From: an uncultured Paraprevotella sp.
GTDB lineage: Bacteria > Bacteroidota > Bacteroidia > Bacteroidales > Bacteroidaceae
Direction: 5' to 3'
DNA length: 50,617 bases
Assembly: GCA_947177395.1 (NCBI GenBank)
Contig: CAMWUI010000020.1
Coordinates: 1-50,617, forward strand
Both the position numbers and the translations under genes were made by a program. The stretch's first letter is position 1. Each line of letters begins with the position of its first letter. Below, one piece after another: positions 38,206-45,311 of the stretch. A model generated the notes under the pieces. That model was not told the origin of the DNA. It saw nothing but the letters and a program-made list of their open reading frames with translations, and ran no database searches.

Positions 38206-38213
38206 CAAAGATA
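38206..38213 (-). promoter_or_regulatory. -7 box of the dcw operon promoter
   Basis: Reverse strand TATCTTTG, exact TAnnTTTG match, 30 bases before the mraZ start. The -33 region coincides with the MraZ boxes. Confidence 0.7.
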
Positions 38214-38221
38214 GTGAAATT

Positions 38222-38237
38222 CCCCACATTTCCCCAC
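38222..38237 (-). promoter_or_regulatory. MraZ operator: two TGGGG boxes spaced by five bases
   Basis: On the reverse strand GTGGGGAAAT is followed directly by GTGGGGAATT, a 10-base direct repeat that contains TGGGG-N5-TGGGG. This matches the TGGGN-N5-TGGGN pattern known for MraZ binding. It sits immediately upstream of the -7 box, so MraZ bound here would block RNA polymerase. Confidence 0.8.
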
Positions 38238-38695
38238 ACAAAAGGAAAAAATTATTTTTCAACATCTTGTTAATAACTATATCGATTTATAGACAATTGA
38301 GAATGAGTAGTTTTGAAAACTTCCGTTGAAGTGGGGCAAAAATGATAACTGAATGTTCAAAGCAGTCGTGTTGTGAGGGTAATTGTGCAGGTATGTCATT
38401 GTGCCGGCAACAAAGATTGTCCTACTTATAAAGATGTTTATTGGGCATGATGCAGGGTGGGGTATTAATGACTTTTCTTTTTAGAATAGATAAGGTGTGT
38501 ATGTTGAATTAAAGTCATGATTTGAATGTGGAAACGGCGCGCTTTAGTGGGTGTATGCGGATGGGGATTTTCGTGAGGTGATATACCTCCGGAAGGAGGA
38601 TTGTACGGGCGGAAGAGATGCCGGAGAGGGAAAATACGGAGGGGGAAGCCGACGGTTTTTGATGCCTTGTTTTATGCATTATCACATGGAAAAAC
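38238..38695. other. Non-coding gap between mraZ and the surface operon
   Basis: AT-rich near mraZ, mixed further on. One isolated GTGGGGCAAAA (38331-38341) resembles a single MraZ box in the opposite orientation. An open reverse frame across 38515-38862 overlaps the promoter and start of the forward lipoprotein gene and has no recognisable content. I see no gene here that I can support. Confidence 0.55.
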
Positions 38696-38740
38696 CGGTA
38701 TTCCCTCTTTAAATATCGGTATTTAGAGGGGTTTTTACCG
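38696..38740. terminator. Nested hairpin, terminator-like in both directions
   Basis: CCCTCT(TT)AAATA and TATTTAGAGGG form a stem with TCGG loop, nested inside CGGTA/TACCG. T runs flank both ends (GTTTTTACC forward, TTTTTCC on the reverse strand). It lies just upstream of the lipoprotein promoter and may insulate it. Confidence 0.5.
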
Positions 38741-38770
38741 AAAAGTTGGTTCCCTTTGAACTTTTTTTGG

Positions 38771-38778
38771 CAACTTTG
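38771..38778 (+). promoter_or_regulatory. Putative -7 box of the surface-protein operon
   Basis: CAACTTTG, one mismatch from TAnnTTTG, 38 bases before the start at 38817, with TTGG 22 bases upstream. Confidence 0.45.
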
Positions 38779-38816
38779 CATACAATTTAAAACATGTTTT
38801 ATTAGTTTTTCGACAG

Positions 38817-39947
38817 ATGAGAAAACAAACTTTTTTTCTGCTTTCTTTGGGATTTTTATCATTTACGTCCTGCATTCAGGAAGAGGCTCCCAATGCAGAA
38901 TGCGATATAGTGACTTGTCGTGTAATAAATTTGGAGAATTATTCCATATTCTACAGCCGTCATGATGCAGTGAAAGAAGTAGCTTCGACGGATAGTGTTG
39001 TCACGTTCCCGGTGCGGAACGGTGCGGACGTGTCAGCCATAGCGTTGGAGCTGGATATCACACCGGGAGCAACGGTGACACCGGCCAGCGGGAGCGTGCA
39101 GGACTTCTCGCAGGACGGCGTGTTGTACAAAGTAGTTTCCGAAGACCGGCACTGGAGCCGTACTTATCGGGTGCGTTTTGTACCGATGATGGTGCTGCCC
39201 ACCGAATATAAGTTTGAATACTACGAACTCGACCCCAATTCCCAGAAATATTACAATTGGTATGGGATGAATGAGGAAGAGACCCGGATTGACTTTTGGG
39301 CTACCGGAAATTCTGGTTTTCGCCTGAGTCGTTCTTCGGCTCTTCCCGATGAATATCCCACAGTGCCGGTGGAGGACGGGGTGTCCGGTTCGGCCGTTAA
39401 ACTGGAAACGCGTAGCACGGGAGCTTTCGGCAACATGGTGAACATGCGTATCGCAGCCGGCAATCTGTTTATCGGGACATTCGATACGCAGAATGCTTTG
39501 AAAGACGCCATGAAGGCCACTTGTTTCGGTTTGCCGTTCAGCCAGAAACCTTTGCGCTTTTCCGGTGATTACAAGTTCGTGCCGGGAAAAGATTTTCAGG
39601 ACCGTTCGGGAACTGTGATATCAGGGCGTGTGGACCAGCCCGACCTGTATGCTGTTTTTTACCGCAATACGGATGACGAGGGTAACGACGTGATGTTGCA
39701 CGGCGATGATGTGCTCACCAATCCGAACATCGTGGCACTGGCGCGGCTGGAAAGTCCGCTGACCACTACGGAATGGCAGCATTTCGACATTGAGTTTGAC
39801 TACCGGGGGACGGTGGATGCCGGCCGGTTGCGAAACTTCGGCTACAATCTGGCGGTTGTGTTTACGTCCAGTATCGAGGGCGCCAGTTTCTGCGGAGCCG
39901 TGGGCAGTACATTGTGGGTAGACGAGGTGAAGGTCACATGCGAGTAA
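38817..39947 (+). CDS. Surface lipoprotein with PCMD domain
   Basis: A 376-residue lipoprotein with signal and lipobox ending FTSC (Cys19). Residues about 30-120 form an Ig-like beta-sandwich (DSVVTFPVRNGADVSAIALELDI, SEDRHWSRTYRVRFV) commonly found in front of PCMD domains. Residues about 125-376 match the PCMD (putative carbohydrate metabolism) domain of Bacteroidales outer-membrane lipoproteins, with GFRLSRSS, STGAFGN and the terminal GSTLWVDEVKVTCE. PCMD proteins are thought to bind or process glycans at the surface, though catalytic proof is lacking. It is the first gene of a five-gene forward run, 28-37 bases before the outer-membrane barrel gene. Confidence 0.85.
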   Translation: MRKQTFFLLSLGFLSFTSCIQEEAPNAECDIVTCRVINLENYSIFYSRHDAVKEVASTDSVVTFPVRNGADVSAIALELDITPGATVTPASGSVQDFSQDGVLYKVVSEDRHWSRTYRVRFVPMMVLPTEYKFEYYELDPNSQKYYNWYGMNEEETRIDFWATGNSGFRLSRSSALPDEYPTVPVEDGVSGSAVKLETRSTGAFGNMVNMRIAAGNLFIGTFDTQNALKDAMKATCFGLPFSQKPLRFSGDYKFVPGKDFQDRSGTVISGRVDQPDLYAVFYRNTDDEGNDVMLHGDDVLTNPNIVALARLESPLTTTEWQHFDIEFDYRGTVDAGRLRNFGYNLAVVFTSSIEGASFCGAVGSTLWVDEVKVTCE

Positions 39948-39984
39948 AAACGACGGTAGAACAATAATAAGAAGAATGATAACA

Positions 39985-40767
39985 ATGAAGAATAGTATGA
40001 AATATATTATATGTATGGTGTTGGCCTGCGTGTTCTCGGTATCGGTGTCGGCGCAGGATACGGACAAGTATGCCCAGTGGGGGCCGCGGTGTGAAAAAGG
40101 TTACGGCTATCTGGTGCGGGCCGGTTATATTCTGGGAGGTACTTCGCCGCTGCCTCTTCCCAAGGAAGTGCGCAGTATCAATCTGTTTCGTCCCGATGGA
40201 GGTTTCGGATTCTATGTGGACGGCTATAAGATGTTTTCACGCCGATGGGGACTGATGGCTGGTGCTCACTTCTTCTTAGAGGGCATGCATACGGGGGCCA
40301 ACGTGAAGAACTATCACATGGGTATCGCGCAGGGCGAGGATTATCTGGAAGGGTACTTCACCGGTACGGATGTCACCGAAACATTCATGGCGGGCTTCAC
40401 CATCCCCGTGATGGCGACATTCCGCCTCAGTCCCCGTTGGAATATGAACCTTGGCCCGTACGTAAGTTTCATCTTGGGAGCGGATTTCAAAGGGTCTGTC
40501 TACGACGGCTATCTGCGTGAGGGAACGCCCACGGGACCGAAAGTGGAGATTGTCAGTGACAACCCTGCCACGTATGACTTTGCGGGCGATATGCGCAGTG
40601 TGCTCTATGGGGTGGAATTGGGCTTCGACTATAAGATACGCCGCGGTCTGACGGCTTTTGCCAGTGTGGACTGGGGTATGACGGGCGTTTTCCACAATGA
40701 TTTCAAGACGGTGGATTTCCCCATGTATCCCCTGTATGCCACGTTCGGCATAGCGTGTCATTATTAA
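39985..40767 (+). CDS. Outer-membrane beta-barrel protein
   Basis: A 260-residue protein with a signal peptide (MKNSMKYIICMVLACVFSVSVSAQ). ATGs at 39976 and 39997 are alternative starts. The mature part alternates aromatic-rich strands (GYGYLVRAGYILGG, GGFGFYVDGYKMFSRRWGLMAGAHFF, WNMNLGPYVSFILGADF, LTAFASVDWGMTGVF) and ends on a strand, FGIACHY, like small PorT-type Bacteroidota barrels. It is probably a pore or adhesin partner for the lipoprotein upstream. The function is unknown. It is followed after 49 bases by the calycin-like gene. Confidence 0.8.
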   Translation: MKNSMKYIICMVLACVFSVSVSAQDTDKYAQWGPRCEKGYGYLVRAGYILGGTSPLPLPKEVRSINLFRPDGGFGFYVDGYKMFSRRWGLMAGAHFFLEGMHTGANVKNYHMGIAQGEDYLEGYFTGTDVTETFMAGFTIPVMATFRLSPRWNMNLGPYVSFILGADFKGSVYDGYLREGTPTGPKVEIVSDNPATYDFAGDMRSVLYGVELGFDYKIRRGLTAFASVDWGMTGVFHNDFKTVDFPMYPLYATFGIACHY

Positions 40768-40816
40768 TAAGATATATATAATAGAAACAAGAATATTCAT
40801 TAAAAAATATTGGTAT

Positions 40817-41869
40817 ATGAAGAAGACTTTACTTCTGATGTTTGCTTTCCTGGGCGGCATGGTGGCTCAGGCACAGAACACCGTTACTTATACGGACAAC
40901 TTGGTGGTGACGATAAACGAAGAGAGCACGGAACCGCAGCCCACGGAAATCAAGGTGACGACGAATGCGGACGGCACTTATACCCTGGCTTTGGACAACT
41001 TCATGCTGGGCGCCGGCGAGGATGCACTTGCTGTGGGCAACATTGTATTGAAGAACATCTCGGGTACGGAGGAGAACGGCCGTATCAAATTGAATACTAC
41101 ACAAACGATACAGATAGTTCCGGGTACGGATGAAACCATTCCCGAAGAAGCTTGGATAGGCCCGATGTTGGGTGACGTCCCCGTTGTGTTGGTAGCCGAA
41201 ATGACGGCCGATAAGTTGCACTGCCTGATAGACATCGATATGATGGAGACCCTCGAACAAATAATAAAGGTAACTTTTGGTACTCCTTTTGGAGAATCGG
41301 AAGAGCCCGGAGTAACCGTTACTTATACGGATGACTTGGTAGTGACGATAAACGAAGAGAGCACGGAACCGCAGCCCACGGAAATCAAGGTGACGACGAA
41401 TGCGGACGGCACTTATACCCTGGCTTTGGACAACTTCATGCTGGGCGCCGGCGAGGATGCACTTGCTGTGGGCAACATTGTATTGAAGAACATCTCGGGT
41501 ACGGAGGAGAACGGCCGTATCAAATTGAATACTACACAAACGATACAGATAGTTCCGGGTACGGATGAAACCATTCCCGAAGAAGCTTGGATAGGCCCGA
41601 TGTTGGGTGACGTCCCCGTTGTGTTGGTAGCCGAAATGACGGCCGACAAGTTGCACTGCCTGATAGACATCGATATGATGGAGACCCTCGAACAAGTGAT
41701 AAAAGTGACCTTCGGTACTCCGTTTAAAACTACTGGTATTCAAAAGGTTGTTCCCTCTCAAAATAAGTCGACGAGGTATTACTCTTTGGATGGTGTTTTG
41801 AAGGGAAGCGATTGGAATCAATTATCGAAAGGTGTTTATATTGTAAATGGTAAGAAAGTAGTTAAATAA
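40817..41869 (+). CDS. Secreted protein with two nearly identical calycin-like domains and a C-terminal sorting-like tail
   Basis: A 350-residue protein with a signal peptide (MKKTLLLMFAFLGGMVAQAQ) and two copies of a domain of about 145 residues that matches the calycin-like beta-barrel family of Bacteroidales (VTYTDxLVVTINEEST, GTYTLALDNFML, then GNIVLKNI). The copies differ at only a few residues: N/D in YTDNL/YTDDL and I/V in EQIIK/EQVIK. After the second copy a short AT-rich segment encodes a C-terminus that ends SKGVYIVNGKKVVK, like type IX-type sorting signals. Such barrels bind small hydrophobic ligands or act as adhesion modules; the ligand is unknown. One base separates its stop from the next start. 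Confidence 0.85.
   Translation: MKKTLLLMFAFLGGMVAQAQNTVTYTDNLVVTINEESTEPQPTEIKVTTNADGTYTLALDNFMLGAGEDALAVGNIVLKNISGTEENGRIKLNTTQTIQIVPGTDETIPEEAWIGPMLGDVPVVLVAEMTADKLHCLIDIDMMETLEQIIKVTFGTPFGESEEPGVTVTYTDDLVVTINEESTEPQPTEIKVTTNADGTYTLALDNFMLGAGEDALAVGNIVLKNISGTEENGRIKLNTTQTIQIVPGTDETIPEEAWIGPMLGDVPVVLVAEMTADKLHCLIDIDMMETLEQVIKVTFGTPFKTTGIQKVVPSQNKSTRYYSLDGVLKGSDWNQLSKGVYIVNGKKVVK
40881..41715 (+). repeat. Two-copy 435-bp in-frame tandem duplication
   Basis: The second copy begins 435 bases after the first. Across the core (about 40909-41260 against 41344-41695) I find one mismatch (GATAAG/GACAAG). The flanking 30-40 bases differ more. Synonymous sites are as conserved as the others. Confidence 0.95.
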
Positions 41870-41870
41870 G

Positions 41871-43604
41871 ATGAAAAGGATTTTATTATTAGGAACGTTG
41901 TTTTCTCTCACATTGGGAGTACAAGCACAAAGTACCTATCAGGTATTGGGAGATTTCAATGATGAATGGGTGGATTGTGTGCCTTGGGATAGTAAGAATA
42001 ACTCAAAGGTACAAGGTACACAACCCGTTGGTTGGACGATTTCCAATGTGTGTGGTATGAGCGGAATGGGTGCAACTACTGTTGGCGTTAAAGAGGAAAT
42101 AGAAACTGGAAATTATGCAGTAGGATTGAAAAACACTGCGAATTCTTTCAAATCTTCCCAAATTGTACCAGCTTATATTTCATTGGGAACCACTTGGGCT
42201 ACAGCTAAAGCCTCTTTGTCCGTAAGTGCACAAGATGGCGGATGTTTTGGAGGTATTGAGTTTACGGCTCGTCCGGATGCCCTTCGTTTGTCTTATAAGC
42301 GTTCTCATGGAACAGCAAAACCCGATGAAAAAGCATCTGTGATAGCTTATCTTTGGAAAGGACAGTATTCTCAAGCTAATGTTCCTGGTAATACATCTAT
42401 GCAGACTCCTGTAAAGGTAACAATGATAGATAGGGATCGTAATATTTTAGGTAAATCAACAGATCAAGGCGGGACTGTTACGAAATCATCAGATGCAATG
42501 TGTATTGCTTCAATGGAATATTATATTGAAGGGGATGCTTCTGAATGGACAGACTTAACGATACCTTTTAAGTATTCTGTAGTAGAAGAACAGCCCGAAA
42601 AAATGAATATTATAATAGCTGCAAATGATTATTTTGCAGGTGCGTCTGCCGTGGGTAAAGATAATTCAATAACGATAGACGATGTTACTTTGTTATATTA
42701 CCATGCTTTGAATTCATTGTCTGTGGCTGGTGCAACTCTTGATTTTAGCGAAGGTACATTGCATTATGATTTGGATGCTCAGGGTATTACGTATGATGCA
42801 TCTAAATTGTCTTACGAAAAGAAAGGTCAGGGGGCAACGGTGAAGACTTCTTATGATGCTAATACTGCTATACTGACAATCCGGGTAGAAGCAGAGAATA
42901 TTTCAGAAGATGCGACGGCTTATACGGAATATACAGTGCAATACCGCAAGGTGACAACGATTTCGGAACAGGGGTATGACGCTAATACTTCCGGTTTGTA
43001 CAATGCTACGTTGAACCGTGCGTTCAAGGCCGGTTGGAACACTGTGTGTCTGCCGTTTGATGTGCAGCCGGAAGATATCTGTGACGGTGCCGTAGCACAG
43101 GGCTTCAGTAGCTGCGATACGAACGGGCTGAATTTTGCGAAGGTAGATGTGATGGAAGCTAACACCCCGTATCTGCTCTATTGCCCCGTAGCGGTGGAAG
43201 CTGGTAAAGTATTCAAAGCTGTGACATTGTCAGCCGGTGCTCCCAAGAGCATTACGCACGGTGACTTCACCTTCACCGGTACATACGCGGCCTTGACAGA
43301 CATGGCTGGCAAATATGGTGTGGCCAAGATCGATGGCGAGGACAAGATTACTTTGGGTGCTGCCGGATCTACAGTGAAAGGTACGCGCGCTTACTTCACT
43401 ACGACCGGTGCGGCAGTGCAGTCCATGAAACTGAACTTCTTCGACGGCGAGGTAACAGGTATCGAGGCCGTAGGCGGTTCCGATGCAGAGGCATTCGATG
43501 TATACACGCTTTCCGGCGTACAGGTGCGTCGCGCAGCCAAGACGCTGGACGGCCTGCAGAAAGGCATCTATATCGTGAACGGTAAGAAACAGGTTGTTAA
43601 ATAA
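41871..43604 (+). CDS. Secreted multidomain surface protein with C-terminal sorting-like tail, base-composition mosaic
   Basis: A 577-residue protein: signal peptide 1-19 (ending VQAQ), a beta-rich N-terminal region (about 20-285, STYQVLGDFNDEWVDCVPWD...ITIDDVTLLYYH) that resembles a PCMD or galactose-binding fold, an Ig-like unit (about 286-375), a third beta domain starting LNRAFKAGWNTVCLPFDV, and a tail ending KGIYIVNGKKQVVK. The first ~350 codons are AT-rich (for example 19 of 60 G+C at 42121-42180) while the rest is like the neighbours (31 of 60 at 43321-43380), so the gene looks assembled from two sources. It starts one base after the previous stop and precedes a 61-residue peptide gene by 18 bases. 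The function is unknown. Confidence 0.8.
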   Translation: MKRILLLGTLFSLTLGVQAQSTYQVLGDFNDEWVDCVPWDSKNNSKVQGTQPVGWTISNVCGMSGMGATTVGVKEEIETGNYAVGLKNTANSFKSSQIVPAYISLGTTWATAKASLSVSAQDGGCFGGIEFTARPDALRLSYKRSHGTAKPDEKASVIAYLWKGQYSQANVPGNTSMQTPVKVTMIDRDRNILGKSTDQGGTVTKSSDAMCIASMEYYIEGDASEWTDLTIPFKYSVVEEQPEKMNIIIAANDYFAGASAVGKDNSITIDDVTLLYYHALNSLSVAGATLDFSEGTLHYDLDAQGITYDASKLSYEKKGQGATVKTSYDANTAILTIRVEAENISEDATAYTEYTVQYRKVTTISEQGYDANTSGLYNATLNRAFKAGWNTVCLPFDVQPEDICDGAVAQGFSSCDTNGLNFAKVDVMEANTPYLLYCPVAVEAGKVFKAVTLSAGAPKSITHGDFTFTGTYAALTDMAGKYGVAKIDGEDKITLGAAGSTVKGTRAYFTTTGAAVQSMKLNFFDGEVTGIEAVGGSDAEAFDVYTLSGVQVRRAAKTLDGLQKGIYIVNGKKQVVK

Positions 43605-43622
43605 CAAAACACAGGAAACGAA

Positions 43623-43808
43623 ATGAAAAAGATGATATATACGGCACCCGCATGCGAGGTGACAATGGTGAGAGTGGAAGGAATGCTGGCGTCCTCGGTT
43701 CTGACACCGGGCGGAAACAATTCCGGTATTCAACCGGGCGACAGCGGCTACGACGGCGAATTCAACTCCGGAGGAAGTTGGGGCGAAATCTGGGGTAAAT
43801 ATAAATAA
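43623..43808 (+). CDS. Short peptide of a widespread unnamed Bacteroidales family
   Basis: A 61-residue peptide beginning MKKMIYTAPACEVTMVRVEGMLASSVL and continuing with a Gly/Ser/Asn-rich, tryptophan-containing C-terminal half (PGGNNSGI, GSWGEIWG). I recall many short Prevotella and Bacteroides proteins with the same plan: a K-x-Y-x-x-P start, an E-V-x-x-(V/L) strand, a conserved small-residue Ser-Ser step after an E-G-M-L-A segment, then a variable Gly-rich tail. They often follow genes for sortable surface proteins. There is no signal peptide. A leader-core peptide layout is conceivable, but no modifying enzyme is encoded nearby. It is the last gene of the operon, followed by a hairpin. 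Confidence 0.7.
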   Translation: MKKMIYTAPACEVTMVRVEGMLASSVLTPGGNNSGIQPGDSGYDGEFNSGGSWGEIWGKYK

Positions 43809-43831
43809 GAGACTCCCCCTCTATATGGAAG

Positions 43832-43869
43832 ACCACCGGCCTTGTGACAAGAGTTGCAGGGCCGGTGGT
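43832..43869 (+). terminator. Hairpin at the end of the surface operon
   Basis: ACCACCGGCC and GGCCGGTGGT form a perfect 10 bp stem around an 18-base loop, 24 bases after the peptide stop. The T tract is missing (ATATAAAGG follows), so it could be a transcript-stabilising stem or a weak terminator. Confidence 0.6.
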
Positions 43870-43903
43870 ATATAAAGGTCGTCAAAACTTAAATGACATC
43901 CTC

Positions 43904-44015
43904 AAGGAATACTATCCTTAGGTTGTAAGGAATACAATCGTAAGGTGCTAAGGAATACTATTATAAGGAGACAAGGAATACTATTGTGAGCACTTAACGA
44001 TAGTATTTCATTCCC
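43904..44015. repeat. Four-unit 23-bp tandem array (AAGGAATACTAT type) plus an inverted partial unit
   Basis: Units start at 43904, 43927, 43950 and 43973, exactly 23 bases apart. Each begins AAGGAATAC(T/A)AT and ends with a more variable 11 bases that often contains TAAGG or TTAGG. A fifth partial unit in inverted sense (GATAGTATTTCATTCC) closes the array. Confidence 0.9.
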
Positions 44016-44018
44016 CGA

Positions 44019-44135
44019 GTGGATCGCACTCTGCGACCCATAGTGGACAGCGCTTCACTACCTCTAATGGACAGCACTCCACTACCCCCAGTGAACAGCG
44101 CTCCACTCGACAAGTGAACAGCACACGGCTCGGCA
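44019..44135. repeat. Five-unit 24-bp tandem array (GTGGACAGCGCT type)
   Basis: Units start at 44019, 44043, 44067, 44091 and 44114. The typical unit is GTG(G/A)ACAGC(G/A)CTCCACT plus a short linker; the first unit is the most diverged. AGTG and CACT or CCACT frame a central AGCGCT, so most units have dyad symmetry. Confidence 0.9.
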
Positions 44136-44180
44136 CGGGAAACGCCTGCGGGAGGAAAGGCCGTCTTCGGCCGTCGCCTT

Positions 44181-44570
44181 CTCCCTACACAGATGTTTGC
44201 GGAAAAATGCTTCAATGGTTCAAACTGTTTGATTGCCAGCTACAAATGGTTCAGCCTTCCTTCAGTTTTCCTTCATTTATCCTTCAGTTTTTCCTCCTCC
44301 CTACACAAATGTTTGCGAGAAAAAGCTTCAATGGTTCAAACTGTTTGATTGTCAGTGACAAATGGTTCATTTATCCTTCAGTTTTTCCGCCCAATGGTTC
44401 AGTGGACGGCCGCCGCGGCGCACCGAAACCGCTAATTCCTGAACCATTACTTGCTGATTCCCAGCGAGTCTGAACCATTGCTGAACCATTTGTGAACCAT
44501 TACTCGTTGATACTCAGTGAGTCTGAACCATTGAAGCCTTTTTCTGCCAACATTTGTGTATAGGGAATGC
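44181..44570. repeat. Foldback of AATGGTTCA motifs: two direct 116-bp copies and an inverted arm
   Basis: Two direct copies begin CTCCCTACAC at 44181 and 44297 (116 apart), both containing TTCAATGGTTCAAACTG and CAAATGGTTCA; the second lacks about 21 bases. From about 44438 the same elements return inverted (TGAACCATT five times, then GGCAGAAAAAGG and ACACAAATGT in complement at 44535-44566). In total there are five forward ATGGTTCA and five inverted copies, around a GC-rich centre near 44405-44420. Confidence 0.9.
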
Positions 44571-44645
44571 TTGTTCGGTTGCACCAGCAACCAACATGCA
44601 GGGGGTATTGTACTTTAATATTCCCACATGCTTTCTGCTGGGTTC

Positions 44646-45311
44646 TCAGTAGCGTAGCCGCCACTCTTTCACCCTTGCGGGCAGAAAGGCTTTCAGCACC
44701 ACCGAGTCACCCGGCCGAATTTGTTTCAGTTCATCCAGGGGGATGCTGGCATAGACAGTCGTAGTATAAGAAGACGGGTCGTTGTTGGCGTTGTGGTGGA
44801 GCGACAGGTACAGACAACGGCGGTTGTTGTCGGTGATATGTAGCGAGTCGGTGCGGTACCCCCAGTATTGCGTGCCCCCTTGGGTGCGGGGATTAATCAT
44901 CAGGTTGATATAGTTCCCGCCCCTCCATACGCTGGTGACCGGAGTCGGGTCGGCGGCCTGAGGCCGTTCTGTGGAATCGCGCAGTACGCGGACTGCCGTC
45001 AGTGAGTAAAGGCGGATTGTGGGCGGGGTGCTGCCGATGGATTCATAGCTGCACACCTGCCGGTATACCGTGTTAGGCTGGTTGCCTGTGAGCGGCGTTT
45101 CCAGCCGGTAGTCCGTACCGTTGTCGCAGTGGAACGTGCGAACGATGCCGGTTTCGTCGGACGGGAAATCTCCCAGTTCCGTGATGAGCGGGGGATAGGG
45201 CGTCTCGTCTTCTTCTCCGCCGTCGCACGCTGCAAAGCCGCACAGGATGCCCGTCAACAGACCGTAGCGGACAATCTGTGAAGCAAGGTTGCAGATGCCC
45301 GCCCGTTTCAT
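44646..45311 (-). CDS. NigD-like lipoprotein
   Basis: A 221-residue lipoprotein with a lipobox ending GFAAC (about Cys29). The mature region starts with an acidic spacer (DGGEEDETPYPP), then a small OB-like domain (ITELGDFPSDETGIVRTFHCDNGTDYRL) and a beta-rich C-terminal domain, the layout of Bacteroidales NigD-like proteins, whose role is unclear. It is the last gene of the rluD-ddl-acyltransferase run; its ATG overlaps the acyltransferase stop by four bases. The NigD assignment is from pattern only. It faces the repeat-rich gap. Confidence 0.65.
   Translation of the reverse strand: MKRAGICNLASQIVRYGLLTGILCGFAACDGGEEDETPYPPLITELGDFPSDETGIVRTFHCDNGTDYRLETPLTGNQPNTVYRQVCSYESIGSTPPTIRLYSLTAVRVLRDSTERPQAADPTPVTSVWRGGNYINLMINPRTQGGTQYWGYRTDSLHITDNNRRCLYLSLHHNANNDPSSYTTTVYASIPLDELKQIRPGDSVVLKAFLPARVKEWRLRY

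Noticed and set aside
38515-38862. A 115-codon reverse frame in the mraZ-lipoprotein gap
   Set aside because: It overlaps the promoter and first codons of the forward lipoprotein, runs through a strong hairpin and has no recognisable content.
40881-41715. Assembly error as the cause of the calycin duplication
   Set aside because: The copies differ in the flanks and at one core position, and the reading frame and tail are intact, so it is probably real; long reads would settle it.
44181-44570. Insertion sequence
   Set aside because: No transposase frame and no target-site duplication could be identified around the foldback.
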